A DNA stretch of 11,397 nt from Thermoleophilia bacterium (lineage in GTDB: Bacteria; Actinomycetota; Thermoleophilia; Gaiellales; Gaiellaceae). Positions within the stretch are counted from its first letter, which is position 1; each line of letters begins with the position of its first letter. The stretch is taken from positions 1 through 11,397 of the forward strand of contig JABFWJ010000283.1 in assembly GCA_013362295.1 (NCBI GenBank). Direction: 5' to 3'. The position numbers and the translations under genes are program-made. This document shows positions 1 to 7,738 of this stretch, in pieces. The notes beneath the pieces were generated by a model that worked only from the letters and a program-made list of their open reading frames with translations, was not told the origin of the DNA and did not search any database.

Positions 1-1834
1 CTGCCGCCATCGACCGGGAGAACGTCGCCGTCACCGAGCCGGAGCGGTCGACATAGGTCGCGCCGTCGATCGGTGCGTAGGACGTCACGGTCGGGCCGTC
101 GATCGTGGTGAAGCCCCACGACGTCCCGTCGAACGGCGTGCCGTCCGCACCGCGGACGCCGGACGTCAGCTGCGCGGTGTACGTGGTCGACGGCGCGAGC
201 GCGGCGGCCGGCGTGAGCGTCGCCGTGTTCGAGGCCGCGTCGTAGCTCACGACCGCCGGGACTGCGCCGTTGACGCTCGTCAGCGTGAACGTCGACGACG
301 TCAGCGTGGTCGGGTCCATCGCCCGCGAGAACGTCGCCGTCGCGACTGCGGTCGCGGCCACGGCAGCCGCACCCGCCGCAGGCGTCACGGAGGTGACGGT
401 CGGCGGAGGCGGCATCGTCGCGGCCACGTCGAACAGCCAGACGAACGGAGCTGCGAGCGCCACACCGTCCTGTGTCTTCACCGTCGTGTTGATGCGTGCG
501 CTGTACGAACCGGAGAGAACGAGCGCCTGGTTGGGCACCAGCGTCGCCCGGCGCGTGGTCGCGTCGTAGGAGACGGTCGCCGCGACGAGCGCACCCGAGG
601 CGTCGCGGAGCGTGAAGCTCGAGTTCGTGATCGACGCCGGGTCGATCGCCCGCGTGAACGTCGCGCGGATGTCCGTCGCGGGACTGACCCCGACGTCGCC
701 GTCCACCGGTGTCGTCGCGGCGACGTCCGGCGGTGGCGGCGCCTGGGTCGTGAACTGCCAGGTGTACGACGTGCCCAGCGGCGCCCCGTCGGAGGCCTTG
801 ACCGACGACGCGATCGTCGCCGTGTACGTCGTCGAGAAGGCGAGCTGCGACGACGGCGTCAGCGTCGCGGTCTGCGAGGCCGAGTCGAAGGAGACCGACG
901 CGGGCAGGTTCCCGGAGGGGCCGGCGAGGGTGAACGTCGCGTTGGTGATCGTCGATGCGTCCATCCCGCGGGAGAAGGTCGCCCGGGGGAACGCCCCGAC
1001 AGAGACGTCTGCCTCGCTGGCCCCCGGCGCGGTCGACGTCACCGTCGGCGACGAGATGGCGCGCGGGATCACCTCGATCGCGGAGAGCGTCGGGTCGTCG
1101 ATCGTCCCGTTGGACGACTTGATGTTCAGAACACCGTCCGCCACGGTCACGTTCGCCACGGTGAGGACCGTTGCGATCGCAGGCCCTCCCGCCGCCGTGC
1201 AGATGTCGAAGTTCTGCACGTCGGGCGCCGCACCCGGCGTGTCGAGGATGTCGAGGTTGAAGACGCGCTTCCCGAAGCACGGTGACAGCGCCGGCGTACT
1301 GCCGTAGTAGGTCTCGCCGAAGTGGAAGCGCACGTCATACGTCCCGTTCGCGACGGGAATCGCGTAGTTGAAGAGGCCCCAGCGCTCGGTCTGGTAGAGC
1401 TTCTGGTCGTTCGTGTTCGCGATCGGCGTCACGACATTCCGCAGGTTGCCGCCGCTGAAGAACGTGTCGGCCGACCACACCTGGCCGGTCGCCGAGGTGT
1501 ACGAGGTCGCCGCTCCGACGTCGATGCGGGTCGGCTGACCTGCGCCTGCAGCAGTTGTGGCCGAGGCCTCGGCCGACGGGAGCGACTGGACGCCGGCCTT
1601 GACCGCGACGACGACGTAGTAGTACGTGGTCGCCGAGTTGAGTCCGATGTCCGTAAAGCTCGTTCCCGTGAGCACGCGTGGGTTGGCGAGTGCGCCGAGC
1701 GGCTGGCCGTCGGTGCGGCCCGCAAGGCCGCGGTAGACGTTGTAGCCGTCCGCGCCGGGCAGCGGATCCCACGTGATCGTGGTGCTGTCCGGGCCTGCTG
1801 TGGACGCCGTGACGCCCGTCGGAGCGGCGGTCCG
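1..1834 (-). pseudogene. FN3-malectin-Ig-like repeat continuation beyond amber, 3' end outside window
   Basis: 611 codons open in the same frame as the secreted DMFase-like protein, with no start codon backed by a ribosome site, so it is the C-terminal part of that gene rather than an independent one. Counting from the codon after TAG, residues 5-95 are FN3 (TWDPLPGADGYNVYRG, TYYYVVVAVKAG). Residues 102-257 are a malectin-like carbohydrate-binding domain, with the usual series RIDVG, VWSADTFFSGG, LYQTERWG, YAIPVANGTYDVRFHFGE and LSAIEVIP. From 262 on come bacterial Ig-like (Big_5/SbsA-type) repeats. The malectin domain suggests binding of a glycan, perhaps the one made by this cluster. The last codon in view is inside the fourth repeat, so the natural C-terminus, including any cell-wall anchor, is not visible. 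Whether it is translated depends on the TAG. It is listed as broken because that is what the sequence literally shows. Confidence 0.7.
2..1051 (-). repeat. Tandem bacterial Ig-like (Big_5-type) protein repeats
   Basis: Four successive copies at about 1051-728, 727-401, 400-92 and 91-2 (the last cut by the window edge). Each starts with a T..P.dG stretch, has ATF(S/T)R followed by M or I and then D plus an STIT-like turn, a TFTL strand, VS(Y/F)D, ATL.P, a TY(T/S)A strand, and ends in a (W)xF(T/D) strand with a Pro-rich linker (PPPP after copies 1 and 2). The ATF(S/T)R(A/G)(M/I) motif recurs at residues 291, 397, 506 and 609, a spacing of 103 to 109. The copies are diverged at DNA level, so this is an old repeat array of stalk-like domains rather than a recent duplication. 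Confidence 0.8.
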
Positions 1835-1837
1835 CTA
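1835..1837 (-). other. In-frame amber codon splitting a larger surface-protein frame
   Basis: CTA on the plus strand is TAG in the frame of the secreted protein. The preceding codons encode DAGADP and the following ones RTAAPTGV, the first strand of a new FN3 domain, so the stop falls exactly in an interdomain linker. The frame then stays open for 611 codons to the window edge. No frameshift is needed to join the two halves. One base change (for example TCG to TAG) would explain it as a mutation or error; the next base is C, and CGGA/TCCG just after the stop could form only a 4-bp stem. Confidence 0.85.
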
Positions 1838-3691
1838 CGGGTCCGCGCCGGCGTCGAGGACGATCCCCGGGCTCGGCGTCTGCGGGGTCGCGCCCATGTC
1901 CACGAGCACGTTCGTCGTGATCTGCTGGATCCGCGCGTCGGGGTCGCCGACACCGCCCGCGTTCCGGGCGAGACCGCGGTTCCAGTGGTTCGTGCCGGTG
2001 CTGAAGACGAGCGCCCCGCTCGCGGCCGTGTACTTGACCATGTTCACGCCGGTCGAGCCGCTCGGGTTGTAGTTCGCCCCGTTGTTCTGGATCAGCTCGC
2101 CGGTGACGGGTGACGTGGCGAGCGTCTTGACGCCGGGCGGTTCCTGGCCGTTGTCGACCCGCGCATCCCATTCCCAGCCGACGAGCGCCGTGCCGAGCCG
2201 AGTCGACGTGCCGGCTGGCTGGCTTGCGAGCGGCGTGTAGCGGTAGACACGGTCGGCACCCTCGACCGCGCTCACGACGAGCGGGAAGTAGGTGTTGTCG
2301 TTGTCGCCGACGTACATGATCCCCGTCAGGCCGTTCTCCGGCGCGTTGGCGCCGTTCGGGTCCCGCCAGGTGCCGGTCGGGTCGCCGCTCGGGTCGGCCG
2401 AGCCGCTCTGAGTCGACTTGTACGTGACCTGGATGCGGTTCTGGCCGCCGTTCGGGCCGTTCTCGAAGCGGATCTTCCAGTAGATCTCGTTGCCGCCGCT
2501 GAAGAAGAGGCTGGTACCGCTGTCACGGGCAGCCGTCATCGCGTTGCGCATCGGGGCCGACACGTATTCGTCGTGGGCCGGCGAGATGTACGCCTTGACG
2601 CCCTGGATCAACGTGGGCGTCGTGCCGATGTCGGTGTTCGCCACGTAGCTGACGTCGTACCCTTGCTGCTCCAGCCAGTAGACCGTTGCGATCTCCGTGC
2701 GCGTGTACCAGTCGCGCAGGCCGGAGCGCGGCTGCTCGAACGGGCGGTCGTACGAGACCTTCACCGCCCGCGGAGTGCCGGCAACGGTGACGCCGCCGGT
2801 CGAGTTGAAGTCGTAGAGCGACTTGCCGCCGTAGTTGTTGTACGCCTCGAAGGTCGCGAAGCCGACGCCGTAGACCACCTGCGCCTTGCGGGCGTCGTCG
2901 CGGACGACGACCAGGATCTGGTTGTCGGCGCCCGTGTCCTCGCGGACGAGCCGGATCGCGTACGTCCCGGTCGGCCAGTCCTGCGTCGTGGTGAGGGTCA
3001 GCGACGTCGACCAGTTCGAGCAGTCGATCAGGCCGGTGGTGGTTGCGTTCGTCGTGCACGCAGGCTGTGCGCCGCCCGCCACGCCGCTGATCACGGAGAA
3101 GAGCCGGGCGCCTGCACCACCGTAGTAGCCGGTGCGATAGATCTCGACGCGGAACGTCGAGCCGTCGGCGGAGTTCACCTTCAGGCCGACGGAATCTCCC
3201 TTGTTGATGCTCGCGGCGGTCGCGTAGCCCTCGATACCGCCGGCGGCGATCGTGGCCGCGTTGCGGACGTTCCATGGGTTGTTTCCCGGGTAGCAGTTCT
3301 CGAGCACGATCGCGTTGCCCGTCGAGCATGCCTGCGGAACGGGCGTCGCCTGCACGATCAGGGAGTTGAGCGACTCGGCGCCGTCCGCTGCCACGGCCCG
3401 GACCGCGTAGAAGTACCCGCTGCCGTTCACGGCCGTCGTGTCGGTGAAGGTGGTGCCGGTGACACCGCCGACGGGCGATACAAGCGTCGTCACGGCGCTC
3501 GCGGCGCTTCCGCGATACACCGCGTAGGACGTGGCGCCCGTCACCGGCTGCCACGCAAGCTCGACGGCGTTCGTCAGCGCGAGGCCCGTCGCGCCGTTCG
3601 GCGCCGCGGGCTGGCCGGCGGTCGGTGCCGCGCTCGGCAGGACGACCGCGAGCGCGGCCGCAACGATCCCGATCGTGAGCAGGCGCTTCAT
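1835..3691 (-). CDS. Secreted FN3 + N,N-dimethylformamidase-beta-like protein
   Basis: 618 residues from ATG 3691 to TAG. Residues 1-27 form a Sec signal peptide (MKRLL, then an Ala/Val-rich core, likely cut near SAAPTAG). Residues 30-117 are a fibronectin type III domain (VELAWQPVTGATSYAVYRG, with YFYAVRAV near its end). Residues 120 to about 600 resemble the DMFase large-subunit family: NPWNVRN (138-144), IYRTGYYGG (184-192), DWPTGTY (238-244), EAYNNYGGKSLYDF (282-295), HDEY (373-376), SGGNEIYW (398-405) and HWNRG (569-573). Dimethylformamidase itself uses a mononuclear iron held by two Tyr and one Glu; Tyr376, Tyr338 and Glu452 are candidates here but I cannot align them. Activity on dimethylformamide is not implied; family members in surface-polysaccharide clusters have no assigned role. 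The start is fixed by the ATGA overlap with the SDR gene. The frame continues past the TAG with further surface domains, so this may be a truncated product. Confidence 0.85.
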   Translation of the reverse strand: MKRLLTIGIVAAALAVVLPSAAPTAGQPAAPNGATGLALTNAVELAWQPVTGATSYAVYRGSAASAVTTLVSPVGGVTGTTFTDTTAVNGSGYFYAVRAVAADGAESLNSLIVQATPVPQACSTGNAIVLENCYPGNNPWNVRNAATIAAGGIEGYATAASINKGDSVGLKVNSADGSTFRVEIYRTGYYGGAGARLFSVISGVAGGAQPACTTNATTTGLIDCSNWSTSLTLTTTQDWPTGTYAIRLVREDTGADNQILVVVRDDARKAQVVYGVGFATFEAYNNYGGKSLYDFNSTGGVTVAGTPRAVKVSYDRPFEQPRSGLRDWYTRTEIATVYWLEQQGYDVSYVANTDIGTTPTLIQGVKAYISPAHDEYVSAPMRNAMTAARDSGTSLFFSGGNEIYWKIRFENGPNGGQNRIQVTYKSTQSGSADPSGDPTGTWRDPNGANAPENGLTGIMYVGDNDNTYFPLVVSAVEGADRVYRYTPLASQPAGTSTRLGTALVGWEWDARVDNGQEPPGVKTLATSPVTGELIQNNGANYNPSGSTGVNMVKYTAASGALVFSTGTNHWNRGLARNAGGVGDPDARIQQITTNVLVDMGATPQTPSPGIVLDAGADP

Positions 3692-4677
3692 GCTTCGAGC
3701 GCCTCGGCGCCTTCACGCCGCTCGATGTGCCAGGACATGGTGCGCTCGAGCCCTTCCTCCAGCCCGACCTGGGCCGTGAACCCGAGGATGCGCTTCGCCT
3801 TCGTCGTATCCGGGATGCGCTTGAGCACGTCCTGGTACTTGCCGGGAAGCTGGTCGTACGGGACGATCTTCGCGCGGAGCGGCAGCGGAATCCGCAGCGC
3901 CCGCTGCACCGCCGCCGCCAGGTCGATGATGCGCGTCGGGTGCTCGCCGCCGATGTTGATCACCTCGCCGCGCGCCTCCGGCGTCAGCAGCGTGCGGTAG
4001 AAGCCCTCGACGGTGTCGTCGATGTAGGTGAACGTGCGAATCTGCGTGCCGTCGCCGTGGATCTCCATCACGCCCCCGTCGAGCAGGATCTCGGCGAACG
4101 CCGACTGCGGCCCGCCCCACCAGCTCGGGTGGTTGCGCGGCCCGTAGGAGCCGAACAGTCGCAGCAGCGAGACCTTGAGACCGCGCTCTTCCGCCAGCGC
4201 GAGGCAGACGTGCTCGTCGTACAGCTTCGAGACCGCGTACGCCCACCGGCGGGTGGTCGGCGGCCCGAGTACGAGGTTGTCGTCCTCCGAGAACGGCGGA
4301 ACGGCATTCCCGTAGACGTCGGAGGTCGACGCCACGATGAGGTCGGCGTCGAGCGAGAGCGCTGCGTGCGCCGCGGCGTTGACACCGGCGACGTTCGCCT
4401 CGAGCGTCATCAGCGTTCCGCCGTAGCGCGGGATCTTCTGCGCGGCGAGATGCACGATCGCATCGCAGCCGTCGAACGCGGACCGCAACTCACGCCGGCG
4501 CGTGCAGTCCATCTTCTCGAAGGTGAAGTTGCGGTGCGGGAGCGCGTGCTCCAGGTTCGAAAGCGTGCCGCGCGACAGATCGTCCACACCGACAACCGAC
4601 ACGCCCTCGGAGAGCAGTCGATCGCACAGATGCGATCCGATATAGCCGGCGGCGCCGGTGACGCCGACTTTCTTCAT
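3688..4677 (-). CDS. Extended SDR NAD-dependent sugar epimerase/dehydratase
   Basis: 329 residues from ATG 4677, with a strong Shine-Dalgarno and a 4-nt overlap with the GT-C stop. GAAGYIG at residues 8-14 is the NAD(P)-binding glycine motif and VDD (31-33) closes the second strand, which favours NAD(H). HLAAQ (76-80) follows strand four. The catalytic set is complete: T118 in STSDVYG (117-123), and Tyr147 and Lys151 in YAVSK. RLFGSYGPRN (173-182) stands where family members carry R..N.YGP, with Gly replacing the usual Asn. The substrate-domain region holds GDGTQIRTFTYIDD (208-221). This is the architecture and length of UDP-glucose 4-epimerases, UDP-glucuronate decarboxylases and related nucleotide-sugar enzymes. 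It should supply a nucleotide sugar for the glycosyltransferases in this cluster. The exact reaction cannot be told from the sequence alone. Its TGA overlaps the next ATG (3688-3691). Confidence 0.9.
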   Translation of the reverse strand: MKKVGVTGAAGYIGSHLCDRLLSEGVSVVGVDDLSRGTLSNLEHALPHRNFTFEKMDCTRRRELRSAFDGCDAIVHLAAQKIPRYGGTLMTLEANVAGVNAAAHAALSLDADLIVASTSDVYGNAVPPFSEDDNLVLGPPTTRRWAYAVSKLYDEHVCLALAEERGLKVSLLRLFGSYGPRNHPSWWGGPQSAFAEILLDGGVMEIHGDGTQIRTFTYIDDTVEGFYRTLLTPEARGEVINIGGEHPTRIIDLAAAVQRALRIPLPLRAKIVPYDQLPGKYQDVLKRIPDTTKAKRILGFTAQVGLEEGLERTMSWHIERREGAEALEA

Positions 4678-6422
4678 GGTGTGTTCCTCCTCCACACGGC
4701 GAGCGTGTGATCCAGGCCGGGGTACTTCCCCGACAGTTCGAAGTTGCGATTGATCCACGCGGCGAGGGCGACGTCGAACGTGGTGCCGAACGACCCTTGT
4801 CCGTACTCCGCGAAGTCGTGGGTGTCGGTGACGATCACGCGAACGTGCTCGGCATCGAGCCGAGCGATCGCTTGCTGCTCCGCCGGAACGCCGTTGAGCA
4901 TCCCGGGGAGCAGCGAGATATTCGGCAACGCGTCCACGCGGCCGGAGAGGGCGTAGAACGACGAAAGCTGTGGCGCGAAGAGGACCCGTTCGCCTGGGCT
5001 CGTCAAGCGCACGACGTCGGCGAGCGCGGCGCGGTAGGCGTTGGCATCGGCCGGGTCCGCGCGCAGCGAGCCACCCGGCCCGGAAACGACGACCGACTTG
5101 CCGTGCGCGTCCTTGACGGTCAGCGCGAGGCCGACGGCGCCGAGAAACGCGAGCCAGCACGCTCCCAGGACGACGGCGTTGCGCGAGTCAAAATGATCAC
5201 GCAGGTGCAGCGCCGCGAGGAACACGGCGGCGAGCGGCGCGAAGTACACCGCGGTCTGCGCGCGAGGCGCGTGCAGATAGAACGCCGCATACGTGGTTCC
5301 CCCGGCGATCGTGAGGGCGACGGTGAGCGCGAGACCCGCACTCGCCTCCTCGAGGCGGCGGAACTTCGTGGCCACCAGGACGGCCGCAACCGCCGCGCCG
5401 CCCGGGATCCAGCCGTACGCGAGCTGGAGCGCGGAGCGGGTCGTCTCGAGGTTCGAGAAGGCGACCTCTACGGCCGCGAGCCCGACGGCTGCGAACGCGA
5501 AGGCGACCACGCGTGAGCCGCGGTCGAGGGCCCAGGCCGCGGACAGCAGCGTCCCGATGCCGGCGGCGTAGAGAAGGACGTGTTCGCCGTGGTGCAGGAG
5601 CGAGGACGCCGTGAGCGGGGCGTGGAGCCGGAGGAGCCTGTCTCCGCCCGCCTGCAGGACCTTCGTCGGATAGAGGTTGTCGAAGAGCAGCGCGTGCAGG
5701 GAGACCTGCGTCGCGAACGCGCCGTAGATCAGGGCCGGAATGGCGGCCGCGGGCGCGGCGAGGACGGCGATGCTTCGCCTCGGCAACCGCCGCGAGATGC
5801 ACCACGCCCCGATCGCGCCGAGCGCCGCGAGCTCGAGCTCCGGCTTCGACAACGCGACGAGCCCGGCCGCAGCGCCGGCGAGCGCCAGACGGCCCGTCGA
5901 CGGCACCGACGGCATCCGCGTCAGCACGACGAGCACTGCGAGCAGTGCGGCAATGCCGAGCGTCATCGACGCCGTGTGCGGGAGGACGTAGCTGAAGTTG
6001 GTCGGCGACACCGCGACGCCGAGGACGATCGCGCTCGCGAGGAACGCGCCGAGCGCGCCGACGAACGCGCGCGCGAGCGCGTAGGTGAGCGCGACGATCG
6101 CAGCAGAGACGACGAGGCCGACGGCAATCGCCGGGGCGAGGCCGTCACCCCCGAGCCACGCGGCGAATCCGAGCACGAACGGCGCGAGAGGCCCGTAGTA
6201 GTACGGGAAGTCGACGTACGGCAGCCCGCCGTGTGCGACGCGCGATCCGGCGACGAGGTCGTAGCCCGTGTCGCGGCCGATGTCGCCCCACGCGCCCCAG
6301 GTCTGGGCCACGAGCGCCGCGCCGATCAACGCGAGCGACGCGAGCGCGACGGCGTCCTTCGAGAGGACGAATGCCCGCGCCTGTGCGCGCGTCGGCGCGC
6401 GTCCGAGTACGAACGTGCTCAT
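4674..6422 (-). CDS. GT-C-type integral membrane glycosyltransferase
   Basis: 582 residues from ATG 6422, overlapping the upstream stop as ATGA. A short cytoplasmic N-terminus is followed by about 11 to 12 hydrophobic segments between residues 24 and 435 and then a soluble domain of about 145 residues. The first outer loop carries the acidic motif DIGRD (47-51) and then VAHGGLPYVDFPYYYGPL (62-79), the D...D..G..PY.D..Y..GPL signature of ArnT/PMT-like GT39/GT83-type enzymes, which use polyprenyl-phosphate sugars on the outer face of the membrane. SKPE at 192-195 is also a common inner-loop motif. The C-terminal domain (from about 437) contains APQLSSFYALSGRVD and an alternating strand-helix pattern typical of the extracytoplasmic domain of these enzymes. 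The DPM1-like GT2 upstream is the natural donor maker. A Wzy-like polymerase role cannot be excluded. Donor and acceptor are unknown. Confidence 0.82.
   Translation of the reverse strand: MSTFVLGRAPTRAQARAFVLSKDAVALASLALIGAALVAQTWGAWGDIGRDTGYDLVAGSRVAHGGLPYVDFPYYYGPLAPFVLGFAAWLGGDGLAPAIAVGLVVSAAIVALTYALARAFVGALGAFLASAIVLGVAVSPTNFSYVLPHTASMTLGIAALLAVLVVLTRMPSVPSTGRLALAGAAAGLVALSKPELELAALGAIGAWCISRRLPRRSIAVLAAPAAAIPALIYGAFATQVSLHALLFDNLYPTKVLQAGGDRLLRLHAPLTASSLLHHGEHVLLYAAGIGTLLSAAWALDRGSRVVAFAFAAVGLAAVEVAFSNLETTRSALQLAYGWIPGGAAVAAVLVATKFRRLEEASAGLALTVALTIAGGTTYAAFYLHAPRAQTAVYFAPLAAVFLAALHLRDHFDSRNAVVLGACWLAFLGAVGLALTVKDAHGKSVVVSGPGGSLRADPADANAYRAALADVVRLTSPGERVLFAPQLSSFYALSGRVDALPNISLLPGMLNGVPAEQQAIARLDAEHVRVIVTDTHDFAEYGQGSFGTTFDVALAAWINRNFELSGKYPGLDHTLAVWRRNTP
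4679..4697 (-). promoter_or_regulatory. Strong ribosome site of SDR gene, inside a small hairpin loop
   Basis: GGAGGAGG (4693-4686 on the minus strand) lies 8 nt before ATG 4677, within the last codons of the GT-C gene. It is flanked by GTGTG (4697-4693) and CACAC (4683-4679), which could pair and place most of the purine run in a 9-nt loop. The ribosome site is clear; the hairpin is 5 bp and may be chance. Confidence 0.55.
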
Positions 6423-7738
6423 GCTGCCTGCGCGATCCCTGTGTCCGGCAAGCGCCGGAGGATGCCGTCGACCGCACGGTCGGCGACACCGATCACGGCC
6501 TGTCCGTTCACGATTTCCGGATACACGTGGGCGGTCGACGCGAGCGACAGGCCGGGCACGGGATGCATGTCCGGGATGCGCTTGCGGCCGCCGAGCGTGT
6601 GTACGGGCTCGACCATGCGGGCGCGCTGGACGCTGACCGCCTGCACCGCGGAACGGCTGAGCTTCGGGAAGAGGCGCTCGACGTAGCCGAGGTAGTCGGC
6701 GGCGACGTCAGCCTCGGGCCGCGCGAGGTCGGCGTGAGACGGGTCGACGTACTTGGCCGCGTAGACGAGATGTCCGCCCGCCCAGGCCGGGTCGACGACG
6801 TGCGTCGTCTCGACCACCGTCGTCAGCGGAATCCGCCGATCGGTGATGTTGAGCGTGTAGTACGGACTGACGCTGTGGTCGGCCCGGACGATCACGCAGA
6901 TCACGCCGAGGTACCGGCAGTGGTCCGGGACGCGTGCGGCGACGTCCTCCGGCAGGAGGCGTGCTGCCTGCGGCGGGAGCAGCGTGCAGAGCACATGGTC
7001 GAACGGCTGCACGGCGCCGTCGACGGCGATCCCGACGACCCCGCTCCCGGAGCCTGCGACCCCCGACACGGCAACGCCCGCGTTGATCGTGCCGCCGAGC
7101 TCGCGGATGCGGTCGGCAAGCGCGTCGACGAGCCGCTGATAGCCGCCGTGCAGCCAACCCATCAGCTCGCGTCCGGCCGCGTCGCGCGTCTTCGACATCC
7201 GCTTGGTGCGCGCCCACATGTAGGTCGCGGGGAGGTCGTCATAGTGTCCGTCGAACTTCGAATCGAGCAGGGGCTCCCAGAGCCGCGCGACGGTTCGCCG
7301 CCCGCAGGTCTTCCGCAGCCAGTTGAGCAGCGAGACGTCGTCCAGCGCGTCGCCGTTCCTCGTGCGCTGACACCGCAGCACGAACGAGGCGAGCCGCACG
7401 CGATCGTGCGGCGCGAGCAGCGGGAAGGTGGCGAACTCGCGGAGCGTGCTCATCGAGAAGAGCCGCTCGCGGTCATAGAACCCGGTGAGCGTCGGCCGGA
7501 AGTCGAAGTCGTCCCCCAGGCCGAGCTCGCCGGCGAGGCCGCGGACGCGGTCGTCGGTCGGCAGGACGACGTGGTAGAAGCGGTCGGCGGGACGGCCGTC
7601 GAAATCGAACGAGCCGACGAGCCCCCCGAGGTCGTTCGACCGTTCGAAGAGCGTGACGCCGACGCCCTGCCGAAGCAGGCGGTAGGCGGCGGTCAGTCCG
7701 AGGATGCCCCCGCCGACGATCCCGACGGAGGGCCTCAC
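6419..7738 (-). CDS. FAD-dependent oxidoreductase, amine oxidase/protoporphyrinogen-oxidase fold
   Basis: 439 residues from GTG 7738, fixed by the GTGA overlap with the GT2 stop and by the dinucleotide-binding motif starting at once: GGGILG at residues 9-14, then E32 closing the second strand (TLFER) and the GGL motif (38-40) that typifies GR2-type flavoproteins. Near the C-terminus GLSLASTAHVYPEIVNG precedes a GVADRAVDGI stretch, the usual second FAD contact of the monoamine oxidase/HemY group. Haem biosynthesis is unlikely because the gene sits between two glycosyltransferase genes. Members of this family in polysaccharide clusters are often annotated only as NAD(P)/FAD-dependent oxidoreductase. 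A role in oxidising, reducing or isomerising a nucleotide- or lipid-linked sugar, or a polyprenol, is inference. It is not recognisably a standard UDP-galactopyranose mutase. Stop overlaps the GT-C start as ATGA. Confidence 0.82.
   Translation of the reverse strand: MRPSVGIVGGGILGLTAAYRLLRQGVGVTLFERSNDLGGLVGSFDFDGRPADRFYHVVLPTDDRVRGLAGELGLGDDFDFRPTLTGFYDRERLFSMSTLREFATFPLLAPHDRVRLASFVLRCQRTRNGDALDDVSLLNWLRKTCGRRTVARLWEPLLDSKFDGHYDDLPATYMWARTKRMSKTRDAAGRELMGWLHGGYQRLVDALADRIRELGGTINAGVAVSGVAGSGSGVVGIAVDGAVQPFDHVLCTLLPPQAARLLPEDVAARVPDHCRYLGVICVIVRADHSVSPYYTLNITDRRIPLTTVVETTHVVDPAWAGGHLVYAAKYVDPSHADLARPEADVAADYLGYVERLFPKLSRSAVQAVSVQRARMVEPVHTLGGRKRIPDMHPVPGLSLASTAHVYPEIVNGQAVIGVADRAVDGILRRLPDTGIAQAA

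Noticed and set aside
1..1100. CRISPR-like or direct DNA repeat array
   Set aside because: Recurring words such as ATF(S/T)R-coding segments are about 310-325 bp apart, diverged and in frame, so they are protein-domain repeats.
270..1307. Plus-strand frames at 270-569 and 612-1307
   Set aside because: They lie antisense to the Ig-like repeats; their Val/Ala-rich look comes from the reverse complement of the repetitive coding sequence.
1799..1834. Readthrough-stimulating RNA structure right after the amber
   Set aside because: The only stem immediately after the TAG is 4 bp (CGGA/TCCG) with a 7-nt loop, too weak to count as evidence on its own.
1335..2171. Minus-strand frames 1335-2171 and 1429-1953 as alternative genes across the amber codon
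   Set aside because: Arg/Ser/Pro-rich with no motifs; the frame through the TAG gives recognisable DMFase-like, FN3 and malectin sequence instead.
2573..4000. Long plus-strand open frame of 475 codons opposite the secreted protein and SDR genes
   Set aside because: Arg/Asp/Val-rich low-complexity translation with no family motifs; it mirrors the codon bias of the real minus-strand genes, a common artefact in high-GC DNA.
3688..5160. A 490-codon frame extending the SDR upstream into the GT-C gene
   Set aside because: The extra N-terminal part is an Arg-rich shadow of the GT-C coding sequence; the strong ribosome site and the glycine motif place the start at 4677.
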